Part shown: positions 54,684-55,649 of the stretch, one piece after another
How the letters are laid out: every line of letters begins with the position of its first letter
Numbering within the stretch: position 1 is the stretch's first letter
Notes under the pieces: generated by a model
The model's database searches: none
Seen by the model: the letters and a program-made list of their open reading frames with translations, nothing else
What the model was told of the DNA's origin: nothing
Translations under genes and position numbers: made by a program
Assembly: GCA_029862185.1 (NCBI GenBank)
Contig: JAOTXX010000020.1
Span: forward strand, 1 to 55,649
Source of the DNA: Myxococcales bacterium
GTDB taxonomy: Bacteria; Myxococcota_A; Polyangia; Polyangiales; Houyiibacteriaceae
Reading direction: 5' to 3'
Length of the DNA: 55,649 nucleotides

Positions 54684-55607
54684 CTAGGCGCCATCACCGT
54701 AAACCGCGGCGTGCACCGCTTCGGCCGCTTGCAGCATACCGAGCCCCGGGTCGGTCAGCAGATGTGTTTCGATGCTGCGCACGCGGCCTGCCTTGCAGGC
54801 GGCGAGCGATTCGAAGCCAGGGTGGCGGCACAGCGAACGCTCCGTGCCGGGATTGGTGATGATCCAAGGCGGGTCGAGACTCAGAAGTTGCTCGTTGGTG
54901 AACGCCGGCCATCCCTCGAACCCCGCTTCTGCCGCAACGTCGACCAAACCCGCCGCCACTAGGACGTCGTGAAAGCTCGTTCCCGCGGTTCCGCCATAGA
55001 GCCGGTCGCCGTGGATGCCGACGTAGAGGCCGCGTTGCCGTTCGCCGTCGGGGATGTCCGCAGAGACCGCATCGAGCTTGTGAACGAGTTGGTCGGCGAG
55101 TGCCCGGCCGCGCTCGGGCACCGCAATCACGGAGGCGAGCTGCGCAATATTGGGCAGCAGGGTTTTGAGACCTCGCATCGGGCCGAGGTCGAACACGTTG
55201 AGACCGGCTTCTTTGAGGCGCTCGACCTGGCGCCGATCGATGAAATTGTTGATGAAGACGATGTCGGGCCGGAGCTCGATGATCGTTTCGATGTCGCGTG
55301 CGTGTTCTACGCCGATCTTGTCTTGGTAAGGGCGGGACGCCTGGGACCGGAGCGTGTGAGCGCTGACCGCGAGCAAGCGCTCGGGCTCGATGATCTCGAT
55401 GAGCACCTGATCCGCGATGGTGCTGGTGCTGACGATGCGGGTGTAGTCGCGCGCTGGAATGCGCTCGCCGGTCGCGTCTTCAATGGTGCTTACGCGCGAT
55501 TCCTGCTGCTCCTGCGGCGTCCCCTTAGACATGACAGCCGTCACGCCCGCGCTCGCCAGGACGGCGATGAGCAGGAGCGCGACATTGATGACGTTTACCC
55601 GCTTCAC
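54684..55607 (-). CDS. ABC transporter substrate-binding protein (siderophore/cobalamin type)
   Basis: A 307-residue periplasmic binding protein of the FepB/BtuF class (PF01497). It has an N-terminal membrane or lipoprotein-less anchor (VINVALLLIAVLASAGVTAV), then two lobes: RIVSTSTIADQVLIEII, IIELRPDIVFINNF, GLYVGIHGDRLYGGTAGTS and LLSLDPPWIITNPG. The GTG at 55607 starts the signal segment; the open frame continues to the window edge at 55649 but that extension is not protein-like. No permease or ATPase is visible on this side; they may lie beyond the window. Confidence 0.87.
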   Translation of the reverse strand: MKRVNVINVALLLIAVLASAGVTAVMSKGTPQEQQESRVSTIEDATGERIPARDYTRIVSTSTIADQVLIEIIEPERLLAVSAHTLRSQASRPYQDKIGVEHARDIETIIELRPDIVFINNFIDRRQVERLKEAGLNVFDLGPMRGLKTLLPNIAQLASVIAVPERGRALADQLVHKLDAVSADIPDGERQRGLYVGIHGDRLYGGTAGTSFHDVLVAAGLVDVAAEAGFEGWPAFTNEQLLSLDPPWIITNPGTERSLCRHPGFESLAACKAGRVRSIETHLLTDPGLGMLQAAEAVHAAVYGDGA

Positions 55608-55649
55608 GTCAATCCCGGCTCGCGGCTTCGGAGTCGGGCTCGAACCCAA

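Noticed and set aside
55621-55649. Minus-strand GGGTTCGAGC resembling a tRNA T-arm at the right edge
   Set aside because: The 5-base stem would have a G:G mismatch and a T:C pair, no CCA follows, and the rest of any tRNA lies outside the window.

Overview
The window is a high-GC bacterial chromosome segment. It opens with the last ~115 bases of a 16S rRNA gene and then carries about 50 protein genes on both strands. Several features point to a myxobacterium-like (Myxococcota, probably Polyangia-type) genome: lipoproteins with a lipobox followed by Gly/Ser/Ala-rich linkers, DUF4215 Cys-rich repeats with a fibro-slime region, a MopE-like Cys/Asp motif, a TIGR04551-like outer-membrane protein, and eukaryote-like lipid enzymes. 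This assignment is an inference. No phage, transposase, CRISPR array or complete tRNA gene was seen.

Layout. 1-394: 16S 3' end and a spacer with no tRNA or 23S. 395-8179: hydrolytic and redox enzymes (penicillin-acylase-like Ntn hydrolase, two beta-lactamase-fold serine hydrolases, an aldo/keto reductase, an unusual alpha/beta hydrolase) plus a small DUF1876 protein. 8243-9281: a TetR regulator and a divergent SRPBCC gene sharing a two-operator promoter region. 9369-11302: small lipoprotein, DUF4404, thioesterase, 1-Cys peroxiredoxin. 11433-14006: an ECF42-type sigma factor, its DGPF/YCII partner and a divergent two-domain VOC protein, with matched promoters TGTCGA-N17-CGAC on both strands. 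14105-18535: GMC oxidoreductase, DUF1304 membrane protein, monomeric isocitrate dehydrogenase.

18590-23600 is a lipid block: a DHCR24-like sterol delta-24 reductase converges on an apparent operon of fatty-acid desaturase, sphingosine-1-phosphate-lyase-like enzyme and DUF819 membrane protein. 23620-30445 holds a polysaccharide flippase, a methyltransferase, a fibro-slime lipoprotein, a histidine-kinase-like sensor that ends just before its H-box, a Coq4-family protein and a DHH phosphoesterase. 30661-32484 is a cytochrome P450 flanked by AT-rich palindromic segments, the downstream one containing a promoter and a possible 50-residue membrane protein.

32515-34973: a coupled rhodanese / zinc-ribbon / DsbA-like trio and a secreted EEP nuclease/phosphatase. 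35017-44865: glnS, a coupled Rieske oxygenase plus enoyl-CoA hydratase, a coupled di-heme cytochrome c plus Tat-exported flavin amine oxidase (arranged like a NicA2/CycN dehydrogenase pair), a biotinyl-carboxyltransferase fusion, an LLM oxidoreductase and an orphan TRAP binding protein. 44874-47861: two Cys-rich lipoproteins facing a bidirectional terminator, and an outer-membrane protein. 48166-53934: a one-strand envelope cluster (patatin, MMPL transporter, polyprenyl-phosphate glycosyltransferase, GT39-type glycosyltransferase). 54060-55607: thrH and an ABC substrate-binding protein. Six gene pairs are joined by 4-base start/stop overlaps (ATGA or GTGA), so translational coupling is a recurring feature here.
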